The notes: generated from the sequence alone by a model not told the origin. DNA of 64,000 nucleotides from an uncultured Bacteroides sp. (GCA_949285075.1 CASDXF010000010.1:1-64000); one strand, 5' to 3'. Shown: positions 1 to 11,544, numbered from the stretch's first letter. Translations and numbers: made by a program.

Positions 1-1437
1 CTCGTCTCCCTTCTGCATGTGCCAATACATGTCGGCGTCAATCAGGCGGAAGATGATGGTCTTGTCCCCCACTAAGGCTTGGTCGTGGCTTTCGGCGTAG
101 GATATGGTCTTCTCGTCCTTCCGCCGGTTGGTGACTTCCCACAGCAGGCTCGAAGGCTTCCAGTCCTCGTCCACCTTTTCCTTAATCGTCTTAATCCAAT
201 AGTCCGGGATGTTCATGGCCATACGGTAGTCGAACCCGTATCCCCCGTCCTCGAACTTCGCCGCGAGCCCGGGCATGCCCGACACCTCCTCCGCTATCGT
301 AATGGCTCTGGGATTGACTTGATGAATCAGCCTGTTGGCCAGCGTCAGATAGCAAATCGCGTTATCGTCCTGATGGCCGTTGAAGTAGTCGTCGTAATTG
401 CAGAAAGCCTCCCCCAGACCGTGACTATAATACAGCATCGAGGTCACCCCGTCGAAACGGAAGCCGTCAAACTTATATTCCTCCAACCAGTACTTGCAGT
501 TGGACAGCAGAAAATGAATCACCTCGTTCTTTCCATAGTCGAAGCACAGCGAGTCCCACGCCGGATGCTCGTGACGGTCGCCGGGGTAGAAATACTGATT
601 CGGGTCGCCGGCGAAATTGCCCAACCCCTCGACCTCGTTCTTCACCGCGTGAGAGTGAACGATATCCATTATCACGGCGATGCCCTGCCGATGGGCCTCG
701 TCTATCAGCGCCTTCAAGTCGTCCGGAGTGCCGAAGCGGGAAGAAGCCGCGAAGAAACTGGATACGTGATAGCCGAAACTCCCGTAATAGGGATGCTCTT
801 GAATGGCCATTATCTGAATGCAGTTGTAACCGTCGCGCACAATTCGGGGGAGAACCTTTTCACGGAACTCATTATATGTACCTACCTTTTCTTCCTGCTG
901 AGCCATACCGATGTGGCATTCATAAATCAGCAGGGGGCTCGTGTTTGGCTTAAAGGCCCTTTTCTTGAATTTATACGGTTTCTCCGGGTCCCACACCTGC
1001 GCGCTGAATATTTTAGTCTGCTCATCTTGAACTACACGAGTAGCCCACGCGGGAATGCGTTCTCCCTGTCCGCCTTCCCAATAAACGTTCAGCTTATACA
1101 AATCGCCATGATGAATGGCGTCCGCCGGAAGATTAATCTCCCAGTTTCCATTCTTCAGTTTCTTCAGCTTATAGCTCGCTTTCTCTTCCCAATTATTGAA
1201 TGTGCCTATCAAATAAATGTGGGTCGCGTTGGGAGCCCATTCACGAAAAGTCCATCCCTTACCAGTACGATGCAGGCCGAAATATAAATAACCGGAGGCA
1301 AAATCCGAAAGTGTACACTTCCCGTTATTGGTCAGTTCCGCCTCCTTGTCCAACGCGTGCTGATGCCGGCCTACGATAGCGCCTGTATACGGTTCCAGCC
1401 ACGGGTCATTCTTGATGAGATTTAATGTCGCTTCCAT
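1..1437 (-). CDS. glgB: 1,4-alpha-glucan branching enzyme (GlgB), 3' end outside window
   Basis: Hand translation of the minus strand gives an open frame from the ATG at 1437 to the window edge (about 479 codons), with no stop. It starts MEATLNLIKNDPWLEPYTG. A CBM48-like N-terminal module (FREWAPNATHIYLIGTFNNW, about residues 65-82) precedes a GH13 barrel with the family motifs MDIVHSHA, YKFDGFRFDGVTSM (nucleophile Asp about 329), IAEEVSGMP (acid/base Glu about 383) and YAESHDQ. This is the eukaryote-like GBE1 branch of branching enzymes, common in Bacteroidetes. The enzyme makes alpha-1,6 branches in glycogen in the cytoplasm. It lies 17 bp downstream of the YhcH-like gene and probably shares its promoter. 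The C-terminal beta domain is outside the window. GC content rises toward the window edge. Confidence 0.93.
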   Translation of the reverse strand, partial: MEATLNLIKNDPWLEPYTGAIVGRHQHALDKEAELTNNGKCTLSDFASGYLYFGLHRTGKGWTFREWAPNATHIYLIGTFNNWEEKASYKLKKLKNGNWEINLPADAIHHGDLYKLNVYWEGGQGERIPAWATRVVQDEQTKIFSAQVWDPEKPYKFKKRAFKPNTSPLLIYECHIGMAQQEEKVGTYNEFREKVLPRIVRDGYNCIQIMAIQEHPYYGSFGYHVSSFFAASSRFGTPDDLKALIDEAHRQGIAVIMDIVHSHAVKNEVEGLGNFAGDPNQYFYPGDRHEHPAWDSLCFDYGKNEVIHFLLSNCKYWLEEYKFDGFRFDGVTSMLYYSHGLGEAFCNYDDYFNGHQDDNAICYLTLANRLIHQVNPRAITIAEEVSGMPGLAAKFEDGGYGFDYRMAMNIPDYWIKTIKEKVDEDWKPSSLLWEVTNRRKDEKTISYAESHDQALVGDKTIIFRLIDADMYWHMQKGDE

Positions 1438-1454
1438 ATCAATACAGATTGAAT

Positions 1455-1901
1455 TTATATCTTTACTTTTATAACCGCTTTCTTCACCCCCTTCGTCGAA
1501 ATCTCCGGAGCATGCCCATCCTGCGGAAAGAAAATCGCAAACATTCCGGGAGTTACAGCAATATAGCTATCGGCCAATCCTTCAAAGAACGTTACGTCTT
1601 TTTCCGCGTCATAGGAATCTAAAGGCACGCAATGCTTAACTGAAGCATATCCCATAATCTCCGTATCCGATAAAGGTATTTGTATGTCTATATACCGCTC
1701 ATGTCCCTCTAACTTGGCGTCTTCTTTCTTCTTAGGTTTCGTTTGGGCTATCTTTACAAACAAATCCCTCCCCCTTAGTTCTCTCATCGTTCCTGTTTCA
1801 AGTACATGCAAATCGCAAGACTCTAAAAACTCCAGAACATGAACAAACAATGGATGCAAGGACGTATACTTCTCAAAATTCTCTATAGCATCTACTATCA
1901 T
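1455..1901 (-). CDS. YhcH/YjgK/YiaL family protein (DUF386)
   Basis: This 148-residue protein matches the DUF386 (YhcH/YjgK/YiaL/TabA) family in length and in motifs EGHERYIDIQ and FFPQDGHAP, whose His, Glu and Asp residues usually line a cupin-type metal pocket. Family members have been linked to sugar-acid or sialic acid metabolism and, for TabA, to biofilm control, but the reaction of this one cannot be told from sequence. No signal peptide is visible, so it should be cytoplasmic. It sits between DUF2461 (15 bp upstream) and glgB (17 bp downstream) on the same strand, which fits a three-gene transcript. It is one of the clearer family assignments but a weak functional one. Confidence 0.85.
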   Translation of the reverse strand: MIVDAIENFEKYTSLHPLFVHVLEFLESCDLHVLETGTMRELRGRDLFVKIAQTKPKKKEDAKLEGHERYIDIQIPLSDTEIMGYASVKHCVPLDSYDAEKDVTFFEGLADSYIAVTPGMFAIFFPQDGHAPEISTKGVKKAVIKVKI

Positions 1902-1916
1902 AAAATATCTTTTAAA

Positions 1917-2588
1917 TTATTCAAAATCAGCGACAGTATAATTAATGAAATCGGCGAAACGCTTAAACTGGCGAAAGACTTTCACAATCTCTTCCACCGC
2001 ATCCGCCCGAAAGAAAAAATCGTCAAGAACATTGTAAGTACAGGTATATTGTCTACAACGCAAATACGAAAGATATGAAAAATCTTTAGGAAATCCCTTT
2101 GGAGCCGACTTAATAAAGTCTTCTCCTACTATCGGGAAATACCTTTTAAACTCCGGATCTTCCACAATAGAGACATACTCCTCTATATTATCAAAGATAG
2201 ACTGTCTGACCGCCTTCAAAATATTGGCGGGCCAACACAAGCTCCCTCCACCAAGCATGCAGTTCCCCGGTTGAATATGTACATAATACCCACACCAATT
2301 GGATTTCTTCCCCTTCGCGTTAATGTATCCACCGAAATGTGTTTTATAGGGCGTTTTGTCCGAAGAAAAGCGAAGATCTCTGTATATGCGGTATGTACAA
2401 TCTTCCGCTCGAATTCCTTTAATCGTCTCATCAAACTGTGAGATATGCGCGATTATGGTGGATAATAAAACCTCAAATTGAAGACGGGCCTTTTCATAGT
2501 CCGCATAATGCGCTTTAAACCATTCCCGATTGTTATTCGCAGAAATATTCTTTAAGAATTGAAAGATAATAGAAGCATCTACCTTCAT
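1917..2588 (-). CDS. DUF2461 domain-containing protein
   Basis: This 223-residue protein has the DUF2461/TIGR02453 N-terminal signature (FLKNISANNNREWFKAH) followed by the conserved TYRIYRDLRFSSDKTPYKTH and GYYVHIQPGNCMLGGG segments. The family is widespread in bacteria and fungi and has no established biochemical role. No signal peptide or membrane segment is visible. It is the first gene of a likely operon with the YhcH-like gene and glgB. The start ATG at 2588 lies about 20 bp downstream of a good Bacteroidetes -7 box, which supports this start. Confidence 0.85.
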   Translation of the reverse strand: MKVDASIIFQFLKNISANNNREWFKAHYADYEKARLQFEVLLSTIIAHISQFDETIKGIRAEDCTYRIYRDLRFSSDKTPYKTHFGGYINAKGKKSNWCGYYVHIQPGNCMLGGGSLCWPANILKAVRQSIFDNIEEYVSIVEDPEFKRYFPIVGEDFIKSAPKGFPKDFSYLSYLRCRQYTCTYNVLDDFFFRADAVEEIVKVFRQFKRFADFINYTVADFE

Positions 2589-2608
2589 AACTCTTCACTA
2601 TTATTTCA

Positions 2609-2616
2609 CAAATATA
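2609..2616 (-). promoter_or_regulatory. -7 promoter box for DUF2461-yhcH-glgB
   Basis: On the minus strand this reads TATATTTG, a full match to the Bacteroidetes primary-sigma -7 consensus TAnnTTTG. It predicts a start about 15-20 nt before the DUF2461 ATG. I did not find a convincing -33 TTTG. Confidence 0.6.
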
Positions 2617-2775
2617 GCTACTTTATTTATAAGGAGAAAAAGTATCGGGCATTTTAATTTGGCAGTATTTCACCGTTCATAGTAAACCAATATCTAATAT
2701 ACTTTTAAATAATGCCGTAATACAATAACATGCCACTCTAAAGAATGGGCTATTTCATTCGCCACAAAGCCCTTC

Positions 2776-2841
2776 CGCTCATAAGCGAAAGCGCTACGGC
2801 TCATAAGCCATAGGGCTACGGCTTACAAGTGAAAAGACAAC
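2776..2841. repeat. Array A: three 22-bp-phased units, core CTCATAAG
   Basis: Three consecutive 22-bp units start at 2776, 2798 and 2820. The cores are CTCATAAG, CTCATAAG and CTTACAAG, near-palindromes centred at 2781.5, 2803.5 and 2825.5. Unit 2 shares AGCCATAGGGCT with arrays F and I, and unit 3 shares ACAAGTGAA with array I, so the three are one dispersed family. The array lies in the 539-bp gap (2589-3127) between the end of the ATP synthase operon and the DUF2461 promoter. The rest of that gap is AT-rich and I see no gene in it. Confidence 0.8.
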
Positions 2842-3127
2842 GCTTCCCGTCAAAATCTTAAAAGAGAACATTCTCATACCAACCTTAAAAGGATTGAACA
2901 GGAAACCCTTAGAATTCAACGAGATTACTCATCAAATGTTACACGAACGCACAAATAAGAATTGTAGGAAATAAAAACGCTTCAAAAAATCTTGAAAACA
3001 TGTAAAGAATTTCGCTCTGTTTCTGCGACAATCCATTTGAATTGGCATAAACATAGATGAAGGTTCCATGTACAGAACCAACGAAGCCGTCTTGAAGAAA
3101 CTTCAAAACAGCTTCTAATGAAGAGGG

Positions 3128-4003
3128 CTAGTTAGTCGCTCCTCCCGCAATGTCAAGCAATTCATTCGTTATAGCTTGTTGACGTCCCTTATTGTATTGC
3201 TTCGTCAAGTCCTGAACCAATTCGTTAGCATTATCAGTAGCAACTTGCATAGCTAATGTACGAGCCGCATGCTCTGATGCGTTGGAATCTACCGCAGCCG
3301 TAAACAGTTTCTGATTTAACGCCGCCGGAATCAAATTTGCAAATAACAGTTCAACCGAAGGTTCGATGATATAATCAATAGACTTATGCTTCTCTTGTTT
3401 CCCGTTTTCTAACGTATTGGTAAAATCAATTGGAAGATAAGTTTCATTTAACAAAACCTGTACCCCCATTGATTTAAAATGATGATAAATAAATTCTACT
3501 CTATCAATCTCTTCTGACGCATACATTTCCATTAAGCGATGCGCCAATTTAACGGCCTCTTGATACGAAGGCTTATCCGCAAACGTTTGTAAAGTCTCTT
3601 GTGGCTGAAACCCCATTCTTCGGACAGCTTCCTCAACCTTTCTCCCTACAGGAAATAGCAAGATATTATCTTTTCCCAACGATTGAAGTTCCTCAACTCG
3701 TTGCCCTAACAATTTAATCACATTGGCATTAAAGGCTCCACAAAGCGATGTATTGGAAGAGAAAGCGACTATCGCAACCCGTTTAACTTCACGCAGTTGC
3801 ATATAAGGAGATTCAATAGAAATGTCTGTATTCAAAAAACTTGTTAGGATTTTACTCAATTTTCTTTGATAAGGTAACATGCCCTCTATAGCTCCTTGAG
3901 CTTTATGTAACTTTGCCGAGGCAACCATCTTCATTGCTGAAGTGATTTTCTGAGTGCTTTTTACCGAATTTATTCTATTCTTTACTTCTTTCAGTGAAGC
4001 CAT
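3128..4003 (-). CDS. atpG: F1Fo ATP synthase subunit gamma
   Basis: This 291-residue protein is the central rotor stalk of F1. It starts MASLKEVKNRINSVKSTQKI, the typical gamma N-terminal helix, which continues into MKMVASAKLHKAQ. The C-terminal helix ends with ARTLAMQVATDNANELV and KGRQQAITNELLDIAGGA, the conserved pair of terminal coiled-coil segments. Length is normal for the family. It is the last gene of the atp operon, separated from atpA by a 92-bp gap, the longest in the cluster. A long gene-free stretch follows, but I see no strong terminator hairpin immediately after the stop. Confidence 0.97.
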   Translation of the reverse strand: MASLKEVKNRINSVKSTQKITSAMKMVASAKLHKAQGAIEGMLPYQRKLSKILTSFLNTDISIESPYMQLREVKRVAIVAFSSNTSLCGAFNANVIKLLGQRVEELQSLGKDNILLFPVGRKVEEAVRRMGFQPQETLQTFADKPSYQEAVKLAHRLMEMYASEEIDRVEFIYHHFKSMGVQVLLNETYLPIDFTNTLENGKQEKHKSIDYIIEPSVELLFANLIPAALNQKLFTAAVDSNASEHAARTLAMQVATDNANELVQDLTKQYNKGRQQAITNELLDIAGGATN

Positions 4004-4095
4004 GATTTCTTTTAAATTTAAAAGTAAAACAACAAGTTAGAAGACGCAATAAATAAGTTTTAAGCTATAGAACTATAGCTTAAAACTTTAATGTC

Positions 4096-5679
4096 TTACG
4101 AATATTGCTTAGCTACCATCGTCGCCGTTTCTTCAATCATCTTGATTACATTATCATCAATCATTCCTGTCTTTAATACGTCAAGAACGTCTTTCTGATG
4201 ATTCAATTTTAATGACTCTATGAAACGGCTTTCGAAGTCTTGCACCATATTCAAAGGAATATCATGCAATAAACCATGTGTACCACAGTAAAGTATAGCA
4301 ATCTGCTGTTCCACTGGCATCGGACTATATTGAGCCTGCACCAATAAACGAGAATTTTTCCGGCCTTTATCAATTGTTAAAGCGGTAACAAGGTCCATAT
4401 CACTACTAAATTTAGAAAAGGCTTCCAATTCACGATATTGCGCCTGATCTATCTTTAAAGTCCCCGCAACTTTCTTCATCGCCTTAATTTGAGCATTTCC
4501 ACCGACACGAGACACAGATATACCAACATTAATCGCAGGACGTATGCCTTGATTAAACAAATCTGTCTCAAGAAAGATCTGACCATCAGTAATAGAAATC
4601 ACATTAGTCGGAATATAGGCGGACACATCTCCCGCTTGAGTTTCAATAATAGGCAGAGCGGTCAATGAACCTCCTCCTTTTACTTTACCCTTTAAACTAT
4701 CAGGAAGATCGTTCATCTCGCTTGCGACCTCTTCTTGATTAATAATCTTAGCGGCACGTTCAAGAAGACGAGAATGCAAATAGAATATATCACCCGGATA
4801 CGCTTCACGTCCAGAAGGCCTACGTAATATTAACGAGACTTCTCGATAAGCTACCGCCTGCTTAGATAAGTCATCATAAACCACTAACGCATGTCGGCCC
4901 GTATCACGAAAATATTCGCCAATAGCAGCGCCTGCGAATGGAGCATAATATTGTAACGCTGCAGGTTCTCCCGCTGTGGCAGATACAACAACTGTATAAT
5001 CCATAGCTCCATATTCTCTAAGCGTATTTACAATGGAAGCCACTGTAGAGCCTTTCTGACCAATAGCGACATAAATACAATAAACAGGATTACCTTCTAG
5101 GTAATTACTTCTTTGATTAATAATCGTATCTATAGCAATCGCAGTTTTTCCAGTTTGTCGGTCACCAATAATCAACTCACGCTGTCCCCGACCAATAGGA
5201 ATCATTGCATCTACAGCTTTGATACCTGTTTGCAATGGCTGATTAACAGGTTGCCGATAAATAACTCCCGGCGCTTTACGCTCCAGAGGCATCTCACACT
5301 TATCGCCTCCAATTAGGCCTTTGCCGTCAAGCGGTTCACCCAAAGGATTAATTACACGACCTAACATACCCTCGCCTACATTAATGGAAGCAATATGTTT
5401 TGTACGCTTAACAATGTCCCCCTCCTTAATTTGATCAGTAGGGCCCAACAAAACCGCTCCTACATTATCTTCTTCGAGGTTCATTACAATCGCCTTAATG
5501 CCATTCTCAAACTCTAGCAATTCATTTGCTTCAGCATTCCTAAGTCCATAAATGCGAACGACTCCATCACTAACTTGAAGCACCGTACCTATTTCCTCAA
5601 GCTGTACATTCGCCTCAATACCCTCAAGCTGCTTACGCAATATGTCAGATACTTCGCTTACTTTTATATTCTCAGACAT
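4096..5679 (-). CDS. atpA: F1Fo ATP synthase subunit alpha
   Basis: This 527-residue protein is the regulatory nucleotide-binding subunit of the F1 hexamer. The Walker A motif GDRQTGKT is at residues 172-179 and the arginine-finger region reads [14 protein letters not shown], with the Arg that contacts the neighbouring beta site. The N-terminal beta-barrel and the delta-binding N-terminus ([20 protein letters not shown]) are intact. Its start overlaps the last base of the upstream delta gene stop, indicating translational coupling. Catalysis itself occurs in beta. It belongs to the eight-subunit operon at 3128-10425. Confidence 0.98.
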   Translation of the reverse strand: MSENIKVSEVSDILRKQLEGIEANVQLEEIGTVLQVSDGVVRIYGLRNAEANELLEFENGIKAIVMNLEEDNVGAVLLGPTDQIKEGDIVKRTKHIASINVGEGMLGRVINPLGEPLDGKGLIGGDKCEMPLERKAPGVIYRQPVNQPLQTGIKAVDAMIPIGRGQRELIIGDRQTGKTAIAIDTIINQRSNYLEGNPVYCIYVAIGQKGSTVASIVNTLREYGAMDYTVVVSATAGEPAALQYYAPFAGAAIGEYFRDTGRHALVVYDDLSKQAVAYREVSLILRRPSGREAYPGDIFYLHSRLLERAAKIINQEEVASEMNDLPDSLKGKVKGGGSLTALPIIETQAGDVSAYIPTNVISITDGQIFLETDLFNQGIRPAINVGISVSRVGGNAQIKAMKKVAGTLKIDQAQYRELEAFSKFSSDMDLVTALTIDKGRKNSRLLVQAQYSPMPVEQQIAILYCGTHGLLHDIPLNMVQDFESRFIESLKLNHQKDVLDVLKTGMIDDNVIKMIEETATMVAKQYS

Positions 5680-6239
5680 TATACAATTCTCCTATTTTTA
5701 TCAATAAATTGTTGTTTCATCCTTTTCAACTGAGTAGCGACACTAGCATCTAGCCGATAATCATTAATGTCAAAAATGAAACCTCCTTCAATAGACGGAT
5801 CCACTATAGTCTCCAATTCCATTTTGGCATGTAAAACACTCGCCGCAGCGGAACAAATGCGAGTCTCAATTTCTTTATTTATCGGAACAGCCGTTATCAA
5901 CTTACCAACTCCAATATGCTTCAATTTCCTATAGAGGTCTAAATACATCAAAGCTATAAATTGTAAATAAGACTCACGCCTATTTCTCAATACTAAGGTA
6001 ATAAAACTGATAAATTCCTCGCTCGATTGGTTTTCACCGTCAGAGGCAGCGCAAACCAATGCAAGTTTTTCTTTACCTGTAACAATAGGATTATCAAGCA
6101 CACCACGCAACTCTACCCGTTCATGAAAACTACGGGACAAGGCAGCAAATTCTTGATAAATTCTATCCTCTACGCCTCTCGCTTTAGCATATTCAATCAT
6201 TGCTTTGGCATATCGCATTGAGAGTATTCCGACTTCCAT
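5679..6239 (-). CDS. atpH: F1Fo ATP synthase subunit delta (OSCP)
   Basis: This 186-residue protein is the peripheral-stalk subunit that ties the b dimer to the top of F1. It has the delta/OSCP N-terminal pattern [25 protein letters not shown] and the C-terminal [26 protein letters not shown], which matches the family's conserved DPSxxGGFxxxxxxxxxDxSV element. It lies 3 bp after atpF and overlaps atpA by one base, so the three are probably translationally coupled. Start ATG at 6239 gives a normal length. Confidence 0.95.
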   Translation of the reverse strand: MEVGILSMRYAKAMIEYAKARGVEDRIYQEFAALSRSFHERVELRGVLDNPIVTGKEKLALVCAASDGENQSSEEFISFITLVLRNRRESYLQFIALMYLDLYRKLKHIGVGKLITAVPINKEIETRICSAAASVLHAKMELETIVDPSIEGGFIFDINDYRLDASVATQLKRMKQQFIDKNRRIV

Positions 6240-6242
6240 CTT

Positions 6243-6743
6243 TTAATTTTTATTAATTAGCACATCGTCTAGCATCCGATTAATCATACCCATCTGGGCA
6301 TCTTTATCCTCAAGTGACTTACGAAGAACTTTTTCAGCAATATCAACAGACAAAAGAGCTACTTGTTTGCGAATATCACGAATAGCCTCCTCCTTTTCAA
6401 TTTGAATCCGCTGTTTTACCGCATCCAACTCTTTTTGCGCACTTTGTTCCGCTTGTATATGCGCATCACGAATGATCTTATCACGCTCTTCCATGGCTTG
6501 TTTCAAAATGCGCCCTTGCTCTTTATTGGCGGCGGCAACAAGAGCATCGCTTTCTTCCTTTAACTTAGACAATTTTTCATTCGCTTCTTTAGCCACCTCT
6601 AAAGATTGATTGATATAAGCTTTACGGTCTTCCACCATTTTAGTAATAACAGGAAAACCGTATATAGCCAATATTACAAACACAATCCCAAATGCGACAA
6701 CCATCCAGAACAACAAGCCACTATCAGGTAGTAATAATTGCAT
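6243..6743 (-). CDS. atpF: F1Fo ATP synthase subunit b
   Basis: This 166-residue protein is the membrane-anchored peripheral stalk. One N-terminal membrane helix ([19 protein letters not shown], about residues 8-26) is followed by a long, highly charged helix rich in Glu, Lys and Ala ([20 protein letters not shown] onwards), typical of the right-handed coiled coil. Only one b-type gene is present, so the stalk should be a homodimer. It is 48 bp after atpE and 3 bp before atpH. Confidence 0.95.
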   Translation of the reverse strand: MQLLLPDSGLLFWMVVAFGIVFVILAIYGFPVITKMVEDRKAYINQSLEVAKEANEKLSKLKEESDALVAAANKEQGRILKQAMEERDKIIRDAHIQAEQSAQKELDAVKQRIQIEKEEAIRDIRKQVALLSVDIAEKVLRKSLEDKDAQMGMINRMLDDVLINKN

Positions 6744-6791
6744 CTGTTCAAGTTTTAGTTAAAACATTTATTATCTTTATTTGTCTTACCA

Positions 6792-7061
<270 letters not shown>

Positions 7062-7081
7062 TTAAATGGTTTATTTTTAAT

Positions 7082-8203
7082 TTATGATATTTCTTTTTCT
7101 GCTTTCTTTTCTTGAGCTAAGCCAATAAATACAGCGGAAAGCATTGTAAAAACATAAGCTTGAATAAAGGCAACCAATAACTCAAGTAGATTCATAAATA
7201 TATTGAATAACACGGAAGCCACCGTTAATGTGCCGTTGAGAGCAGGGCCCATATTTACGGAAATAAATATTAAGCATGTAAGCACCAACATAGCCATATG
7301 TCCCGCCAACATATTTGCGAAAAGACGAATCATCAGCGCAAAAGGCTTCGTGAATATTCCAAAGAACTCTATGAAGGGCATCATCGGTACCGGTACCTTT
7401 AACCACCACGGAACGTCCGGCCAGAAAATATCCTTCCAATAATGTTTAGTTCCAAACAGATTAACCGCCAAAAATGTACAGATAGCTAGCACCATTGTGA
7501 TCGCAATGTTACCCGTAACATTAGCCCCTCCGGGGAAGAAAGGTATCAACCCCATCAAATTATTGAGAAAAATGAAAAAGAAGGCAGTTAACAGATAAGG
7601 AGCAAACTTACGATAATTCGGTCCTACGCAACTCTTGATGATATCATCGTTTACCATCATGATAAACATTTCCATGAATCCAACAAAACCACCCGGTGCA
7701 GATGCGCTTGGCTGACGTTTCTTATACCAACGAGCCACTCCTAATACTATTATTATCAATAGTAAACTATTGAATAACAAAGCAAATGTCACTTTTGTTA
7801 TAGAAATGTCCAATGGCCTTATTTCTTCCCCTGCGGTATACTCAACTAATTTTCCTTCATATTTACTTCCGGAAGGAGCTATAGAGAAACCTTCGTAGCT
7901 TCCGTTGTTTTCTTTAAGCCGAGAAGATAGAAATACGTGCCAACCGGTATTCTCGCTATAAACAATCACAGGCAAAGGAATTATAAACTCCTTTTCTCCC
8001 CAACTGGTTATATGCCATTCATAGGAATCCCCTATATGCCCGAATACAATGCCTTTTACATCGACTGTATTTTCGCCTTGTTCTTTTGAAACATTCTCCT
8101 CCGCAACCGAAGAAGAGGACGCTTGCTCCGCATAAAGTGGCATTCCTATCATTAGCAAACAAAATAGCCACAAAGGACCTAGTACACTACGCAACTGTTT
8201 CAT
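7082..8203 (-). CDS. atpB: F1Fo ATP synthase subunit a with signal peptide and long N-terminal extension
   Basis: This 373-residue protein is the stator proton channel. The C-terminal part carries the conserved channel helix with the essential Arg in MIRLFANMLAGHMAMLVL. Unlike the roughly 270-residue E. coli protein, it begins with a signal peptide (LWLFCLLMIGMPLYAEQ) and about 100 extra residues rich in acidic and aromatic positions before the first channel helix (LLFNSLLLIIIVLGVARW, about residues 142-159). Such extensions are usual in Bacteroidetes and probably face the periplasm. Its start overlaps the upstream small membrane gene by 17 bp. Confidence 0.95.
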   Translation of the reverse strand: MKQLRSVLGPLWLFCLLMIGMPLYAEQASSSSVAEENVSKEQGENTVDVKGIVFGHIGDSYEWHITSWGEKEFIIPLPVIVYSENTGWHVFLSSRLKENNGSYEGFSIAPSGSKYEGKLVEYTAGEEIRPLDISITKVTFALLFNSLLLIIIVLGVARWYKKRQPSASAPGGFVGFMEMFIMMVNDDIIKSCVGPNYRKFAPYLLTAFFFIFLNNLMGLIPFFPGGANVTGNIAITMVLAICTFLAVNLFGTKHYWKDIFWPDVPWWLKVPVPMMPFIEFFGIFTKPFALMIRLFANMLAGHMAMLVLTCLIFISVNMGPALNGTLTVASVLFNIFMNLLELLVAFIQAYVFTMLSAVFIGLAQEKKAEKEIS

Positions 8204-8657
8204 TTCTACTTTTATTTTTTTGCAGTTTCAATTTCCTTTCAAAAGTGAAAAAGAAACATGTTTCATATATCATGTATAGCAAATAAAACGAAATAAAGGT
8301 CATCAAAAAGACTTTAATCTCTCCTCCTATCACTACACAATAAATTATCAATAGCAATACTGAAAGCAGTATTTTCATTGTCTTGATCGCTAGAAAAAGC
8401 AGTACCATTCTTTGCGGAGCACGACGGCGGCAAGCATCAATCATAAAGATAGTAACGCATCCCAATACATAAAAATAGAGCAACGTGAACAGATACCCAT
8501 CAAATGAATAGTCCGGTACTATCTTATGAAGAATTACTTTTCCTATTATTCCAATAAATAGAGTAAATAAGGTAATTCCTCCAACGAAACTTCGCTTTAT
8601 CTTGTCAATGTTCACCATATCAAAGTAAACAATCACTCGACCTACTAGGACATACAC
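8187..8657 (-). CDS. Small membrane protein of the atp operon (AtpI-like position)
   Basis: This 156-residue hydrophobic protein has about four membrane segments and a basic C-terminal tail (FFFTFERKLKLQKNKSRN). It is encoded between atpC and atpB, where Bacteroidetes atp operons commonly carry a poorly conserved membrane protein. By position it may assist c-ring or a-subunit assembly as AtpI does, but I see no sequence motif that proves this. The reading frame overlaps atpC by 13 bp and atpB by 17 bp. A second ATG (MVNIDKIKRSF) at 8618 would remove the atpC overlap and may be the true start. Tight overlaps argue that it is a real, coupled gene. Confidence 0.75.
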   Translation of the reverse strand: MYVLVGRVIVYFDMVNIDKIKRSFVGGITLFTLFIGIIGKVILHKIVPDYSFDGYLFTLLYFYVLGCVTIFMIDACRRRAPQRMVLLFLAIKTMKILLSVLLLIIYCVVIGGEIKVFLMTFISFYLLYMIYETCFFFTFERKLKLQKNKSRNETVA

Positions 8658-8890
8658 ACCGAAACCACACCGTTGCTCATCTCCACAAAGCCAGTTTGCA
8701 TTTCCAACGTACAGTCTTTTCCATCTTCCGTAGTATAGGTTAAAACTCCTTTTTTCAAAGATGAAATGATTGGAGCGTGCCCCGGCAATATAGAAAATGA
8801 GCCCAATGTTCCCGGTAAAGTGATAATCTTCACATCCCCATCAAATACGACCTTTTCAGGTGATACTATTGTCAAATGCAGCTTGCTCAT
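8645..8890 (-). CDS. atpC: F1Fo ATP synthase subunit epsilon, short form
   Basis: This 81-residue protein contains the N-terminal beta-sandwich of epsilon (LHLTIVSPEKVVFDGDV, TLPGTLGSFSILPGHAPIIS), which binds gamma and the c ring. The C-terminal two-helix domain found in the roughly 135-residue E. coli protein is absent, because the frame ends right after the sandwich. In other bacteria those helices inhibit ATP hydrolysis, so that control should be missing here. Short epsilon subunits are usual in Bacteroidetes. It follows atpD by 11 bp. Confidence 0.93.
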   Translation of the reverse strand: MSKLHLTIVSPEKVVFDGDVKIITLPGTLGSFSILPGHAPIISSLKKGVLTYTTEDGKDCTLEMQTGFVEMSNGVVSVCMS

Positions 8891-8901
8891 TGTAGTCAGT
8901 A

Positions 8902-10437
<1,536 letters not shown>

Positions 10438-10542
10438 TTATTAGTGTTCAATTTACAAGGAGAGCGTTTAGTATTTTTTCTGCATGTTTCAATCAACTAC
10501 ATCTCCCATCCGGATACGATTGACGCCTCTTTGAAAGCGTTG

Positions 10543-10550
10543 CAAATGTA
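10543..10550 (-). promoter_or_regulatory. -7 promoter box for the atp operon
   Basis: The minus strand reads TACATTTG, matching TAnnTTTG, about 118 bp upstream of atpD. This predicts a long 5' leader of roughly 110 nt. The whole intergenic stretch 10426-10721 is AT-rich and I see no gene or array in it. Confidence 0.5.
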
Positions 10551-10721
10551 GAAATAAAACTCATTTATTGTTTTTCATTTCTCAAAAATTGTCCATCAAT
10601 AACAATCATTAAATCAATATAGACCAATAGTCCCGAACTATCAATCAAAATCACATTTTACCGTACAAATACATGATAAATTATCACACCATTAGTCTAC
10701 GACTTCATGAAGTTGAAGGAA

Positions 10722-11510
10722 CTAAAAATCACGAAGCCATGCGGACAACTCATCCAACATTTCTTTTTTATAACGAAAGTCTTCCCGTATTCCCCATCCG
10801 TGTCCACCGGTAGCATAAATATGAATAACAGCAGGTATACCATTCGCATGCAAAGCTGAATAGTAACGAATTCCATTTTCAGGAGACACAACTGTATCAT
10901 CATTGCTAAAGACTATGAAAGCACGAGGAGTTCTTTTGGTCACCGACTTTTCATTAGAATATTTTTTTTCAAATTCTTCCGTCGCTTCCTTCCCTACAAA
11001 ATTATCATGTGACCCCATATGCGTAAAGGTCCTATCCATAGTGATAACTGGATAAAACAATATCTGAAAACTAAGAGGTGAAGACTCCGCACAATGAGTC
11101 GCTACAGTCGACGCTAAATGTCCTCCCGCAGAAAAACCCATAATACCTATATCATCAGGATTAATATTCCACACCGATGCGCTATCGCGAACAAGCCGTA
11201 TTGCCGTCTCCACATCGGAGACAGGAATGGAAGGATCGCCATGGGGCATACGATATTTTAAAACAAATAGAGCTATTCCTTGCTTATTAAAATAAGGAGC
11301 CCAATCATAGCCTTCATGTTCCAAAGCTAAATGTTCATATCCCCCACCCGGACACACTACTATTGCACGTCCAGTTGCTAAATTCGAATCAGGAAGAAAA
11401 GCTCGAATCGAAGGTTTCTCAATATTAAAAGACTTCCGTTTTTCTTGAGCGTTAACTACAGCAATCATCATACATGAAAACAATAACGATAATAATATAA
11501 ACCGCTTCAT
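10722..11510 (-). CDS. Secreted alpha/beta-hydrolase, esterase-like
   Basis: This 262-residue protein has a signal peptide (FILLSLLFSCMMIAVVNAQ) and a complete serine-hydrolase site: the oxyanion-hole segment CPGGGYEHLA, the nucleophile Ser127 in GFSAGGHLAS, an Asp at 204 or 205 in FSNDDTVV, and His237 in GGHGWG. The pattern fits the acetyl-xylan esterase / BD-FAE type of alpha/beta-hydrolases that remove acyl groups from plant polysaccharides. No glycoside hydrolase or susCD pair is nearby, so the substrate is unknown. It is monocistronic and lies upstream of the atp operon on the same strand. Confidence 0.85.
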   Translation of the reverse strand: MKRFILLSLLFSCMMIAVVNAQEKRKSFNIEKPSIRAFLPDSNLATGRAIVVCPGGGYEHLALEHEGYDWAPYFNKQGIALFVLKYRMPHGDPSIPVSDVETAIRLVRDSASVWNINPDDIGIMGFSAGGHLASTVATHCAESSPLSFQILFYPVITMDRTFTHMGSHDNFVGKEATEEFEKKYSNEKSVTKRTPRAFIVFSNDDTVVSPENGIRYYSALHANGIPAVIHIYATGGHGWGIREDFRYKKEMLDELSAWLRDF

Positions 11511-11544
11511 TGCATATCTAAATTAATAAAAAATTAAAACGTGT

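Noticed and set aside
79..1287. 402-codon plus-strand open frame
   Set aside because: It is the complement of glgB; the minus-strand translation has GH13 catalytic motifs, while the plus frame has no recognisable domain.
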